A DNA stretch of 64,000 bases from Flavobacterium gillisiae (lineage in GTDB: Bacteria > Bacteroidota > Bacteroidia > Flavobacteriales > Flavobacteriaceae): positions 620,001 to 684,000 of the forward strand of contig NZ_FNRD01000001.1 in the NCBI RefSeq assembly GCF_900107635.1. The letters run 5' to 3'. This document shows positions 25,167 through 34,787 of this stretch, piece by piece. The translations under genes were made by a program, and so were the position numbers. How positions within the stretch are numbered: position 1 is the stretch's first letter; the number at the start of each line of letters is the position of its first letter. The notes beneath the pieces were generated by a model, which was not told the origin of the DNA, searched no databases, and was given only the letters and a program-made list of their open reading frames with translations.

Positions 25167-26711
25167 TTAGATTCGAATAAAATCCAAATCTTGAAAATCA
25201 TAGCTAAAATCGGTTAAATCAGAGATGGGATTCATTTTTAAAGTAATGGCTTTTCCTTTTTCATCAAAGCTAAAAAAGAGATGGGCATCAGCATGCAAGT
25301 AAGCGTTATTCCATTTTACCACAAAGTTTCCTTTTTTATAGAAAAACACCTCTCCGCTAAGCTGAGAAGAACGTTTCGATTCAAAAAATAACTTCCCTTT
25401 TTTCTCGCTTATAACGACATCTCCAAACCATTTGTCTTGATACGTTCCCGTTATTGAAGCTAGGTCAACTTTTATTTTGTCTTTTTTGTTTTTTGCGACG
25501 GTAGTCCATACTTCGTCAGTCACTTTATCAGCACTTTCTTCATTAGCTTTAATGCGGTTACTGTAAATCGTCACATAATCGTCTGAAACGATATCTAAAT
25601 AGCTGTCTTTTATGGTGTTTGTAATTGCGTTAAATGCAGCACCTGATTGTTGGTTTGTCAATACAATAATTCCTAACTGTAATTCAGGAATATAAGTAGT
25701 CTGTGTTACAATTCCCTCAAGTCCACCAGTATGTGTTACTTGCTTGTATCCTTTTACATCACTTAAAAACCAACCTAGTCCATACCCATTAAAATGTGTA
25801 TTGTATGGAGCCCTAGTTTTGGTTGGAATAATAGTTTGCAACTGCCACATTTCATCATGCTCTTTCTCTGAAAATAACTGCTTATTTTCAGGACCATATT
25901 TTCCATTATTCATTTGCATAATTGCCCATTTGCTCAAATCGTTGACACTAGAATAAACTCCCGCGGCTGCATCAAAAAGCTGGTTTTGGTAGCGTTTGAT
26001 CACTTTCAGCTTTCCATTGATAGGTACGTGAGGGGCAATGATATTTGTTGAGTCTTTTAAGCGAACAAATGAAGCTGCGCTATGATTCATTTCGAGTGGT
26101 GCCATAATGCGCTCTTCGACAAAATCACCCCAGCTTTTTCCACTAACTACATGAATGACTTCTCCGGCTACAATGTACAATAGGTTGTCATAATCATATT
26201 TAGTTCTAAAAGCCGAAACAGGCTTCAAATATTGTAAGTTTTGAATAATATCAGTAGCAGTAAAATTACTTCCGTCAGGCCAAATCATTAAATCTCCTGC
26301 TCCAAGCCCAAGACCGCTTCTGTGTGTCAATAAATCACGAATGGTGAATTCCTGAGTTACGTAATCATTGTACATTCTAAAGTTAGGAAGGTATTTGATG
26401 ACTTTATCGTCCCATTTTATTTTTCCTTCATCCACTAATATGGCTAGTGATGCGCTTGTAAAAGCTTTACTGTTAGAAGCAATACCAAATAAAGTATTGG
26501 AATCCACTTTTTCTTTTGTATCGATGGATTTTACCCCATACCCTTTAGCAAGAACTACTTTTCCATCTTTTATAATTGCTACTGCAATTCCAGGGACATT
26601 AAATGCAGTTAAGGTTTTGTTCACTAATGCATCCACTTGCGGCTCGGTTATTTGTCCGAAAGAAAGTGTTGTTGTAATTAATGTTATTAGAGCGAATAAT
26701 TTGTTTTTCAT
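25167..26711 (-). CDS. Secreted serine hydrolase, beta-lactamase (class C/PBP) fold
   Basis: A 514-residue protein starting at ATG 26711; the open frame runs 24 codons further to a TTG, but only the internal ATG yields a proper signal peptide (MKNKLFALITLITTTLSFGQ). The beta-lactamase-fold domain has the SxxK pair S79/K82 in ASNSKAFTS, a YxN-like Tyr in KYDYDNLLYI, and HTGG in place of KTG. A C-terminal beta domain of the DUF3471 kind follows (about residues 400-514). Relatives act as D-aminopeptidases, esterases or peptidoglycan enzymes; resistance to beta-lactams is not implied. Confidence 0.85.
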   Translation of the reverse strand: MKNKLFALITLITTTLSFGQITEPQVDALVNKTLTAFNVPGIAVAIIKDGKVVLAKGYGVKSIDTKEKVDSNTLFGIASNSKAFTSASLAILVDEGKIKWDDKVIKYLPNFRMYNDYVTQEFTIRDLLTHRSGLGLGAGDLMIWPDGSNFTATDIIQNLQYLKPVSAFRTKYDYDNLLYIVAGEVIHVVSGKSWGDFVEERIMAPLEMNHSAASFVRLKDSTNIIAPHVPINGKLKVIKRYQNQLFDAAAGVYSSVNDLSKWAIMQMNNGKYGPENKQLFSEKEHDEMWQLQTIIPTKTRAPYNTHFNGYGLGWFLSDVKGYKQVTHTGGLEGIVTQTTYIPELQLGIIVLTNQQSGAAFNAITNTIKDSYLDIVSDDYVTIYSNRIKANEESADKVTDEVWTTVAKNKKDKIKVDLASITGTYQDKWFGDVVISEKKGKLFFESKRSSQLSGEVFFYKKGNFVVKWNNAYLHADAHLFFSFDEKGKAITLKMNPISDLTDFSYDFQDLDFIRI

Positions 26712-26754
26712 ATTCTTATTTTTTTTATATAATTCTGGAATCAAAAATGTAATT

Positions 26755-27540
26755 TTAAAATCCTCTTTGCCTTTTGGCTTCAAAAATCAATATCGCTGCA
26801 GCAACCGAAACATTCATACTATCGATTTCACCCTGCATGGGAATTATAATATTTTGGGTAGCGGCATCACGCCATTCTTGGGTTAAGCCTGTTGCTTCCG
26901 TACCTACCACTAAAGCTGTTGGCGTAGTGTAATCTTGGGTGTGATATGAAGTTGAATTTTGCAAAGTGGCACAATAGAAATTGATTTTTTTCTCTTTTAG
27001 GAAAGCAATTATTTCTGCCGTCGTTCCTGTTGCAATTTGGTTTGTAAACAAACAACCTACACTCGAACGCACAACATTAGGATTGTACAAATCACTTTTG
27101 GGATTTGCAATAATTACGGCATCAAGATTAGCTGCGTCTGCAGTTCGCAATAAGGCACCAATATTTCCAGGCTTCTCAGTTGCTTCGGCAATAAGAATCA
27201 ATGGATTATCGGATAATTTTAAATCCGAAAGCTGTTGTGATTTTGTTTTGGCTATAGCCAAAATACCCTCAGTAGTATCACGATAGGCTAGTTTTTGAAA
27301 TACATCTTTATTGATTTCAATTAGCTCGGTAGTATTTGATATTTTTTTAGCTTCAATTTCAGTACAAATTTCAGGATAAAATAAGATGGTTTCTATTTCA
27401 TAACCTCCTTTTAGCGCCAAGGAAATTTCGCGCTTTCCTTCTATTAAGAAAGTGCCTGTTTGTTTGCGATTTTTAGCTTTTTCTTGTAATAATACCAAAG
27501 ATTTTATGAATGGATTTTGAATTGAAGTGATTTGTTTCAA
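26755..27540 (-). CDS. SpoU/TrmH-family RNA 2'-O-methyltransferase
   Basis: A 261-residue SPOUT methyltransferase. An N-terminal RNA-binding domain (KNRKQTGTFLIEGKREI) precedes the catalytic knot with motif 1 EKPGNIGALLRTADA, motif 2 VVGTEATGL and motif 3 IIPMQGEIDSMNVSVAAAI. It methylates a ribose in rRNA or tRNA, most likely 23S rRNA as in RlmB-type enzymes. TTG at 27540 is the only feasible start: an in-frame TAG lies three codons upstream. The hydrolase gene follows 43 bases later. Confidence 0.88.
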   Translation of the reverse strand: MKQITSIQNPFIKSLVLLQEKAKNRKQTGTFLIEGKREISLALKGGYEIETILFYPEICTEIEAKKISNTTELIEINKDVFQKLAYRDTTEGILAIAKTKSQQLSDLKLSDNPLILIAEATEKPGNIGALLRTADAANLDAVIIANPKSDLYNPNVVRSSVGCLFTNQIATGTTAEIIAFLKEKKINFYCATLQNSTSYHTQDYTTPTALVVGTEATGLTQEWRDAATQNIIIPMQGEIDSMNVSVAAAILIFEAKRQRGF

Positions 27541-27686
27541 GATATTCTAAAATTTAATTATTATTTAGGAAACAAAGATACGTAGAGAACAGGCAGTTTT
27601 AAAAATTTGAAACAGAATATTTGTAGACCCGAAAAGAGATTCTACAGATATGTTTCTCAGAACTACTTTACGCCGTTATTTTTTTT

Positions 27687-27694
27687 TAATTTTG
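27687..27694 (+). promoter_or_regulatory. Candidate -7 element (TAATTTTG) for the TRIC channel gene
   Basis: Exact TAnnTTTG match, 57 bases before the ATG at 27752; it lies just upstream of the rejected TTG start at 27701. No clear -33 TTG. Confidence 0.4.
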
Positions 27695-27751
27695 CGGTAA
27701 TTGTTTTTAAAAACAAGAATACGATTTACTCAATTTAAACTCATAAAAGTC

Positions 27752-28354
27752 ATGTTTCATTTATTGGATATTATAGGAACAATTGCTTTTGCCTTGTCGG
27801 GAGCGTTGACTGCTATGAGTAAAAAGCTTGATCTTTTTGGCGTTTTTATTATTGCCTTTGTAACGGCAGTAGGAGGAGGAACCTTGCGGGATGTTATGAT
27901 TGGTAGAACGCCTGTAGGCTGGATGCTTGATTTAGAGTATGTGTATTTCATATGCATTGCCTTCGTTTTGGCCTTAGTATTTAGAAAGAAATTTGACAGA
28001 CTGCGTACTTCATTATTGTTATTCGATACGATAGGACTTGGAGTGTTTACATTGATTGGTCTTGAAAAAGGAATTAATATTGGATTACACCCTGTCGTTT
28101 GTATTGCTTTAGGAACAATGACCGCTTGTTTTGGAGGAGTTATTCGGGATATTTTATGTACTGAAATCCCGGTGATTTTTAGGAAAGAAATCTATGCTAC
28201 GATTTGTATCTTGGGCGGAATAGTATTTTTTATGCTAAAAAAATTCAATTTAGATAATGATATCTTATACTTAATAACTTCGTTAGTAATTATTTCAGTT
28301 CGTTTGATGGCGGTGAAATTTAAATGGTATTTACCTACTTTAGAAAAGAATTAG
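27752..28354 (+). CDS. Trimeric intracellular cation channel (TRIC) family protein
   Basis: A 200-residue membrane protein with seven helices in two repeats, the YadS/UPF0126 family now known as prokaryotic TRIC channels (potassium-permeable). Repeat marks are GTIAFALSGALTAMSKKLDLFG with GGGTLRDVMIGRTP, and in the second half GTMTACFGGVIRDILC. ATG at 27752 is used; a TTG 17 codons upstream adds a polar, basic stretch not typical of the family. It converges with the T9SS gene, 15 bases between stops. Confidence 0.9.
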   Translation: MFHLLDIIGTIAFALSGALTAMSKKLDLFGVFIIAFVTAVGGGTLRDVMIGRTPVGWMLDLEYVYFICIAFVLALVFRKKFDRLRTSLLLFDTIGLGVFTLIGLEKGINIGLHPVVCIALGTMTACFGGVIRDILCTEIPVIFRKEIYATICILGGIVFFMLKKFNLDNDILYLITSLVIISVRLMAVKFKWYLPTLEKN

Positions 28355-28369
28355 TGCGGTAATTTATTA

Positions 28370-30181
28370 TTAGTTCAATAAATACAAGAAGCCGACTAGC
28401 GGAATCGGGTAGTCTGGATCGTTTAACTCGATAATGTAATAGTAGGTTCCGTCAGGGCATCTTTGGTTATCGAGCAGTATTCCTTTGCTAGCGTAGCCAT
28501 CCCAGTCCCGAGTATTGTTATTTCCTTCCCACAATAATGCACCCCAGCGGTTGTATATCGATATTTTAAAATTCAAGAAAATATCACGAATGCCTTTATT
28601 CACAAAGGTATCATTGCGATTGTCATTATTGGGTGAGATAAAGTTGTGTACCGTGGGAGCACAATTCTTAGTGTTTAATTGAAAAGAAGTAATGCTAAAA
28701 CAGTACTCATTTTGGACTCTAATATATATAGTCGTAACCGCTTTATTGGTCTTGAAGTTGTAAGTATTCTGTATTGCAGTGGCTCCGTTTTCTACACCAA
28801 GCGTTGCGTCTTCTAACGATGTATAAAAACTAACGGTGTCTTCTGTCTTTACTTTTACTAAATCGTCATAATTTGAAAAGTTGAAAAAACCAATTCCTAA
28901 CCCTTGATTGCAAGATTCCATGTCAGCTACGGTATTGGTTTTTGGAGAAATCCTCAAAGAAATATTTTGAATAATACTTGAATTATTTTCCTCGTTCAGT
29001 TCTGTTACGACTCCGATTCGGCTTCCGTTATCATCGACAGAAAATTCCAAATTAAAGGGACCTTGAATAGTGTTGGGTATATCTAAAGTAATTTTGTTGT
29101 TTTCGACTCCATCAATTGGTATACTGTTTTGTGTCTTTGTGGTGCCCGTCAATATTCCATTTGTATATATGGCGATTGGAGTTGCGATAGGAATAATAGC
29201 GGTACTATTAGTGTTATAAACACTATAGTCAATAGTGATTTTTCTAGAGTCACAGGCTAAGTCAATGTTGTTAATACGCAGTGTTGCATCCGGTAATTGG
29301 CTGTTCAATTTGGTAACAATGGCATTGATCATCACAAAATCTTGACCTGACGTAAGCTGGATTTTTGCCGAATTATCTCCAATGTTAATGTTGTTTTGAA
29401 TGTTGTATACATCTAAATCCATATTGTAAAGCGAAGTAGAGCCTGTAAAACTATTGGTCCCGTTAAATGCGTTATCTACTGGGTTCAGTGGTAAATTACT
29501 GATTGGATTTCCGTTCACTCGGAGCGTTTCATTAACACTGATTGATCGGTCTCCTTCCCAGGCAACAAAGCCTATTCTTGCATCTTGATTGTCAATAACA
29601 TTCAAACTGTTTAACGTAATGTTTATTTCATTTGGAACATACTGTAATCCATCATATATAGTAAGTTGGTTTAAGGGTAGATTGGCATTTTTATACACTA
29701 GGACAATTGCCCAACCTCCAAAATTGGTTCCATTCCAGCAATAATAATCGATTACGTCCCTTAAATCTAGTTCGCTTAAATTATAAACACCACTTCCTGT
29801 ACTTTTAACTTGTGCTGTTATATCAGTAAAAGCACTGAAAAAAGGAAGCCCAGACGAGCTCTGAGTAACTTTAAAGGTTCTTTGAGCAGTAATATCTTGA
29901 TTGTTTAATTTTACTTCAAAATCACCAAATCCAGAGCCAGCCCAATAGAGATAGGCGCTTTCTATTTCATCACCGGGATTTAAGGTCAGTATTGCTGTTG
30001 AGCTTGTATTAATTTCGCAAGGTCTCCCGGTACCATTTTCATAGGTATTTAACGTGTTTCCAAAAAATACAAAATCATATCTCCCATTATATTGATGGTA
30101 GAGCGAGATATCCTGTCCATACACACAAGATGATAGAATAAGAATTAAAGTAAAAAAACAATAATGTAATTTTTGCGTCAT
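28370..30181 (-). CDS. T9SS type B secreted protein with CARDB-like domain
   Basis: A 603-residue surface or secreted protein. The signal peptide is MTQKLHYCFFTLILILSSC with SSC resembling a lipobox, though VYGQD after it suits ordinary cleavage. An N-terminal jelly-roll-like region (about 25-290: IESAYLYWAGSG, DVIDYYCWNGTNFGGWAIVLVY) precedes a CARDB-like adhesive repeat (about 300-400). The last 90 residues are the type B sorting domain: FISPNNDNRNDTFVNKG, FKISIYNRWGALLWEG, DWDGYASKG, CPDGTYYYII. This domain directs export by the type IX system. The ligand is unknown. Confidence 0.88.
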   Translation of the reverse strand: MTQKLHYCFFTLILILSSCVYGQDISLYHQYNGRYDFVFFGNTLNTYENGTGRPCEINTSSTAILTLNPGDEIESAYLYWAGSGFGDFEVKLNNQDITAQRTFKVTQSSSGLPFFSAFTDITAQVKSTGSGVYNLSELDLRDVIDYYCWNGTNFGGWAIVLVYKNANLPLNQLTIYDGLQYVPNEINITLNSLNVIDNQDARIGFVAWEGDRSISVNETLRVNGNPISNLPLNPVDNAFNGTNSFTGSTSLYNMDLDVYNIQNNINIGDNSAKIQLTSGQDFVMINAIVTKLNSQLPDATLRINNIDLACDSRKITIDYSVYNTNSTAIIPIATPIAIYTNGILTGTTKTQNSIPIDGVENNKITLDIPNTIQGPFNLEFSVDDNGSRIGVVTELNEENNSSIIQNISLRISPKTNTVADMESCNQGLGIGFFNFSNYDDLVKVKTEDTVSFYTSLEDATLGVENGATAIQNTYNFKTNKAVTTIYIRVQNEYCFSITSFQLNTKNCAPTVHNFISPNNDNRNDTFVNKGIRDIFLNFKISIYNRWGALLWEGNNNTRDWDGYASKGILLDNQRCPDGTYYYIIELNDPDYPIPLVGFLYLLN

Positions 30182-30296
30182 ATAAAAGTAATGTAGCGGA
30201 TCTAAATTTAGTGATTTATTTTTATAAATCTAATTCTATAAATAGTGAGATATTTGCCGAATAATTGTTTAATTTCCCAATGTTTAAAAATCGACT

Positions 30297-31274
30297 TTGA
30301 AAAAGCACATAATAAAACAATACGAATCTAAATATTTCGACGAATGGAATGCTTTTATAAGCAAGGCTAAAAATGCGAGTTTTCTGTTTCATCGCAATTT
30401 TATGGAATATCATTCAGATCGATTTCAAGATTATTCATTACTGATTTTTGAGGAGGAGAAACTAATTGCTGTATTGCCGGCAAACCGAGTTGGAACTACT
30501 GTTTATTCTCATCAAGGTTTGACTTATGGAGGATTAGTGTATGAAGAGCAAACTAAATTAGCATCGGTAATCGCTATTTTTTCAGCTATTTTATTGTTTT
30601 TAGACCAAAATGGGATTGAGAAAATGCATATAAAAACAGTCCCCTCGATCTACCATACTAAACCTTCCGAGGAAATTCAGTACGCTTTGTTTTTGGCGGA
30701 TGCCAAATTAGCCCGAAGAGATACGTTGTCAGTAATAGATTTATTACAAGAGAATACAGTAGCAAAAGGTAGAAAAAGTAGTCTTAAAAAAGCAACACAA
30801 AATGATCTGGTTATTAAAGAAGAAAGTGATTTTGAACAGTTTTGGAATAAGATTTTGATTCCAAATTTATCAGAAAGACACAATGCTAAGCCCGTTCATA
30901 CATTGGAAGAAATAACGCATTTGAATGAATTGTTTCCCGGTAATATCATTCAGTTCAATGTCTATCATAATGATGTAATTGTTGCAGGAGCTACCGTTTT
31001 TGAAAGTACAACGGTTACGCATTGTCAATATATTTCTAAATTTGAAACAAATCAGACGCTGAGTAGTTTGGACTTTTTATTCAATTTCTTAGTCCATAAA
31101 CGATTTGCAAAAAAGCGATTTTTTGATTTTGGAAGCTCTAACGAAAACCAAGGGAAAAAGCTGAATGAGGGATTGACTTATTGGAAAGAAAGCTTTGGAG
31201 CCAGCACTATAGTTCACGATTTCTATGAAGTTGAAACGGCTAATTATTATAAATTAGATCAGGCTGCGATATGA
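30297..31274 (+). CDS. GNAT/FemAB-like acyltransferase in sugar-biosynthesis locus
   Basis: A 325-residue soluble protein of the acyl-CoA N-acyltransferase fold, probably with two GNAT-like halves as in FemAB proteins. Segments include FLFHRNFMEYHSDRF, QFNVYHNDVIVAGATVFES and FFDFGSSNENQGKKLNEGL near the C-terminus. The start is TTG at 30297; a stop lies four codons upstream and no nearby ATG exists. It overlaps the aminotransferase by 4 bases (ATGA), so it probably acylates the amino sugar made by that enzyme, in place of the hexapeptide-type FdtC/QdtC. That role is inference. Confidence 0.7.
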   Translation: MKKHIIKQYESKYFDEWNAFISKAKNASFLFHRNFMEYHSDRFQDYSLLIFEEEKLIAVLPANRVGTTVYSHQGLTYGGLVYEEQTKLASVIAIFSAILLFLDQNGIEKMHIKTVPSIYHTKPSEEIQYALFLADAKLARRDTLSVIDLLQENTVAKGRKSSLKKATQNDLVIKEESDFEQFWNKILIPNLSERHNAKPVHTLEEITHLNELFPGNIIQFNVYHNDVIVAGATVFESTTVTHCQYISKFETNQTLSSLDFLFNFLVHKRFAKKRFFDFGSSNENQGKKLNEGLTYWKESFGASTIVHDFYEVETANYYKLDQAAI

Positions 31275-32371
31275 TACCATTTTTAGATTTAAAAAAAATA
31301 AATGCCACATACGAAACTGATTTTCAAGTAAAAATGAAAACGGTTTTGGACAACGGTTGGTATATTCTGGGTGAAGAAGTCAAAGCTTTTGAAAGCAATT
31401 TTGCTAGCTATTGTGGTTCTAAATATTGCATCGGAGTAGGAAATGGTTTTGACGCCTTAACATTGATTTTTAAAGGCTATATTCTATTAGGGGAATTACA
31501 AAAGGGAGATGAGGTCATTGTTCCTGCTAATACTTATATTGCTACTATTCTGGCTATTCTAGAAGCCGATTTAATTCCGGTTTTGGTCGAGCCAAAGTTA
31601 GAAACCTATAACCTCGATCCAGATTTAATTTCTGAGAAAATTTCATCAAAAACGAAAGCTGTTCTTGCAGTTCACTTGTATGGACAATTGGCGGAAATGG
31701 AGGGTATAAACACAATTGCTGCTAAATATAACTTGCTGGTAGTAGAGGATGCAGCTCAGTCTCATGGTGCAATTAGCAATCAAAAAACAATAATCGAAAA
31801 TCAAAAATCAAGTGTCGCGTACAGTTTTTATCCTGGAAAAAATCTGGGGGCATTAGGTGACGGAGGTGCGATAATTACAAATGATTCAGCTTTAGCCAAA
31901 ATAATATTTTCTCTTCGCAATTATGGATCAGAAACCAAGTACTACAATGATTATGCTGGAGTAAATTCAAGGTTAGATGAGTTGCAAGCCGCTTTTTTAA
32001 ATGTGAAATTACCGCATTTAGATACCGAAAATGAACAACGTAGAAGGATTGCAAGAAGGTATCTAGCAGAGATTAAAAATGATAAAATACAATTGCCCAA
32101 ATGGGATTTATCCAACAATCATGTATTCCATTTGTTTGTAATTCGAACTGAAAACAGAGCGGAATTACAAAAGTATTTATATGAAAATGGAATACAGACC
32201 GTGATTCATTATCCGGTTCCTCCGCATAAACAAAAAGCGTTACCTGATTATAATGCGCAGTCTTTCCCTATTACCGAAAAAATACATGAAACGGTATTGA
32301 GTTTACCTATAAGTCCTGTTTTGACCGCTGAAGAAGTGACTTTTATTATAGCAATTTTAAATAAATATTGA
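31271..32371 (+). CDS. DegT/DnrJ/EryC1-family sugar aminotransferase, FdtB/QdtB-like
   Basis: A 366-residue PLP-dependent aminotransferase that acts on nucleotide-linked keto sugars. The PLP lysine is Lys190 in YSFYPGKNLGALGDGGA; the cofactor Asp is in VVEDAAQSHGA; GNGFDALTLIF binds the phosphate. Together with the FdtA-like ketoisomerase at 35909 it implies synthesis of dTDP-3-amino-3,6-dideoxy-hexose (Fuc3N or Qui3N). It overlaps the acyltransferase by 4 bases and the flippase follows directly. RmlA and RmlB are not in the window. Confidence 0.88.
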   Translation: MIPFLDLKKINATYETDFQVKMKTVLDNGWYILGEEVKAFESNFASYCGSKYCIGVGNGFDALTLIFKGYILLGELQKGDEVIVPANTYIATILAILEADLIPVLVEPKLETYNLDPDLISEKISSKTKAVLAVHLYGQLAEMEGINTIAAKYNLLVVEDAAQSHGAISNQKTIIENQKSSVAYSFYPGKNLGALGDGGAIITNDSALAKIIFSLRNYGSETKYYNDYAGVNSRLDELQAAFLNVKLPHLDTENEQRRRIARRYLAEIKNDKIQLPKWDLSNNHVFHLFVIRTENRAELQKYLYENGIQTVIHYPVPPHKQKALPDYNAQSFPITEKIHETVLSLPISPVLTAEEVTFIIAILNKY

Positions 32372-32372
32372 T

Positions 32373-33647
32373 TTGGAAGTTTTGAAAAAAATATACCGGT
32401 CACAGCTGTTTAAAATTAGTTCTTTAAATAGCTTAAGCATTATATTAAAAATTGGAATTGGGTTAGTTACGTCTAAATTGCTAGCTGTTTTTGTTGGGCC
32501 AAGTGGCATGGCTTTAGTGGGGAATCTCAGGAATTTTATGACTTCAGTAGAAAGTATTTCTACTTTGGGTTTCCAAAACGGAATCGTAAAATATGTAGCC
32601 GAAATTAAAGAAGACAAGCCGCGTCTTCAAAAATTATTGTCCACTGTTTTTATAAGTTTAGTTTTTGTGGCTGTTTTTTTAAGCGGTGTTTTGTTCTTCT
32701 TTGCTTCATTTTGGAACCAAGAAATTTTTGGAAATAATTACCAGTATAAGTCTGTTTTCAAAGCCTTAGCTTTAGCATTACCTTGGTATGTCATCTCCAT
32801 TTTTTTAATTTCCGTTCTGAATGGTTTGGGTAGTTTTAAAAGAGTAATTTGGATTAACAGTATCGGAAATGCTATCGGATTGCTAGTGTCGATTGTTTTA
32901 ATTTTGGAGTATAGAACTTTCGGAGCGTTATTGGCGATTGTTGTTTCACCGGCTTTATTATTTTTTGTTAGTTTCTATTTTGTCAACAAAGAAATTGATA
33001 TTTTTAAATCAATTAGCCGTTCCGCTTTTGATTTAGAGATCATAAAGAATTTGTCTTCTTATTCGCTTATGGCATTGGTTTCATCCGTTTTAGGACCTCT
33101 GGTTTTTCTTGCAATACGAAATAATATTATTCAAACGCTAGATTATAACCAGGCGGGCTATTGGGAAACGATGATGCGTATTTCAACGTATTATATGCTT
33201 TTTGCAAGTACTATTTTGACAGTTTATTTTTTACCTAAACTTGCTGTCGCAAAAAATAATCAAGAAACGAAAACCGTTTTTTGGAATTATTATAAAGGGA
33301 TATTACCTGTTTTTATTGTAGGGGTGACTATTGTTTATTTCTTACGTTTTTATATTGTAAAATTACTTTTTACGCGGGAGTTTTTACCGGTGACCACTTT
33401 GTTCTTTTGGCAATTAGTAGGAGATGTGTTAAAAGTGGCCTCGTTGATTTTAGGCTATCAGTTTTTTGCAAAAAAACTTACAGTAGCCTTTATTGTTACT
33501 GAATTGCTATCTCTTTCTATCACTTACTTCTCCAGTATATTCTTAGTGTCAATTTATGGGATCGAAGGGATTGTAATGGCGCATGCCTTGACGTATTTCG
33601 TATACTTAGTAGTGCTTGGTATTTATTTTAGGAAAAGCTTATTTTAG
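32373..33647 (+). CDS. O-antigen flippase, Wzx type
   Basis: A 424-residue MOP-superfamily membrane protein with about 12 helices that moves undecaprenyl-linked oligosaccharide across the inner membrane. Typical features: NSLSIILKIGIGLVTSKLLAV at the start, GPSGMALVGNLRNF, SISTLGFQNGIVKYVAE. The start is TTG two bases after the aminotransferase stop (a second TTG three codons on is possible). It converges with the minus-strand glycosyltransferase, sharing 4 bases at the stop codons. Confidence 0.87.
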   Translation: MEVLKKIYRSQLFKISSLNSLSIILKIGIGLVTSKLLAVFVGPSGMALVGNLRNFMTSVESISTLGFQNGIVKYVAEIKEDKPRLQKLLSTVFISLVFVAVFLSGVLFFFASFWNQEIFGNNYQYKSVFKALALALPWYVISIFLISVLNGLGSFKRVIWINSIGNAIGLLVSIVLILEYRTFGALLAIVVSPALLFFVSFYFVNKEIDIFKSISRSAFDLEIIKNLSSYSLMALVSSVLGPLVFLAIRNNIIQTLDYNQAGYWETMMRISTYYMLFASTILTVYFLPKLAVAKNNQETKTVFWNYYKGILPVFIVGVTIVYFLRFYIVKLLFTREFLPVTTLFFWQLVGDVLKVASLILGYQFFAKKLTVAFIVTELLSLSITYFSSIFLVSIYGIEGIVMAHALTYFVYLVVLGIYFRKSLF

Positions 33648-34780
33648 CTTGTTCTCCAAGTTTCTAGATATCGTTCTGCAATCTTGATATAATCATGCTC
33701 TTTCTTTATAAATGCTCTGGCACGTTTACCAATCGCAATAATTTCATTTGGGTTTTCAATTAGTAAGGATAATTCATTAACCAGATAATCTACATCAGCG
33801 ATGGCATTGACAGCTACTTTTTCGGTGAGTTTATAATGCTCCATGAATAGATGCTCCGCTCCTGTAAAAACCACCTTTCCTTTAGCCATGGCTTCCAAAG
33901 CATTGTAGCCTTGGTCGCAGGCATATGTTTGATCTAGTAGAATATGTGCTTTGTTATAGGAATTAATATAGGCTGCATAAGGAACATCTTGGGTTGTAAT
34001 AATTTCTACTTTGTCCCCGTATTTAGACTCGATTATTTTTAATGCTTTTTCAAAAAAATCATTTCCTTTCTTATGGTAATTCGCTTCGTTGATTCCATGA
34101 AAAACGATGATTTTATCTTCGATTTCTAATGGTTTAAAATCAATTTTGTTGGTGTTGATTGGATTGGGAATCAGACCTAAATATTTTGGATTTTGAAGCA
34201 AAGGAAAATGGTAATCCATATCAGAGGCGATAATGCCCTTAATGTTTGAGTAAATAAATTGATGAAGCTTCTTAAACGATTTTGTTTTGAATTTCAACAC
34301 GTTTTCAACACTTTTAGTACTAATTCGGCCTAATAAATACGCTTGAATTACCGATTTGTAGCTAGGGTTTTCAAAGCAGTATTTTACGTTTAAATAGTCA
34401 TATCCACAAGATAATAAGAACGTTTTAGAGTTGTTGCTGAAGAGGAATTTTAGAATTCTTTTTTCATGAAAATAGTTGCAGTAAAAGCTGTTTTCGTTTA
34501 TAAGCTGTACTACATCAAAACCGCTAAAGTGATTTTTATTTTTCTTAAATTGTTTATACGTTAAATACGAGCTGACATCAAAACCAGACAACAAATGGAT
34601 TCCAACTTTTATTTTTTTTAAAATGCCACTATCCCATTTTTTCTTAATTGGGTAGTCAATTGGGTAATTTTTAAAGCCGTCTTGGTGTCCTACAATGGAA
34701 ACTTCATGACCCAATTCCTGCAAGCCTTCTTTAAGGGAGTTATGTAACCTACTAAATTCGCCAACAAGTAAAACTTTCAT
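33644..34780 (-). CDS. Glycosyltransferase, GT4/GT1-like
   Basis: A 378-residue GT-B enzyme. The N-terminal half (KVLLVGEFSRLHNSLKEGLQELGHEV) is the acceptor lobe; the C-terminal half has IIVFHGINEANYHKKGNDFF and the donor-binding EX7E-like region DQGYNALEAMAKGKVVFTG. It is the only gene of the central cluster on the minus strand, fitted exactly between the flippase and the next glycosyltransferase. It shares a symmetric promoter with the divergent gene at 34822. Donor and acceptor cannot be predicted. Confidence 0.85.
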   Translation of the reverse strand: MKVLLVGEFSRLHNSLKEGLQELGHEVSIVGHQDGFKNYPIDYPIKKKWDSGILKKIKVGIHLLSGFDVSSYLTYKQFKKNKNHFSGFDVVQLINENSFYCNYFHEKRILKFLFSNNSKTFLLSCGYDYLNVKYCFENPSYKSVIQAYLLGRISTKSVENVLKFKTKSFKKLHQFIYSNIKGIIASDMDYHFPLLQNPKYLGLIPNPINTNKIDFKPLEIEDKIIVFHGINEANYHKKGNDFFEKALKIIESKYGDKVEIITTQDVPYAAYINSYNKAHILLDQTYACDQGYNALEAMAKGKVVFTGAEHLFMEHYKLTEKVAVNAIADVDYLVNELSLLIENPNEIIAIGKRARAFIKKEHDYIKIAERYLETWRTS

Positions 34781-34787
34781 TTATATG

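Noticed and set aside
25167..26711. Beta-lactam resistance gene
   Set aside because: It has the class C fold but HTGG and a DUF3471-type extension, which fit peptidase or esterase relatives; resistance is not supported.
26368..26886. 172-codon plus-strand open frame antisense to the serine hydrolase gene
   Set aside because: It is the complement of strongly conserved beta-lactamase-fold coding sequence and has no motif, RBS or neighbours of its own.
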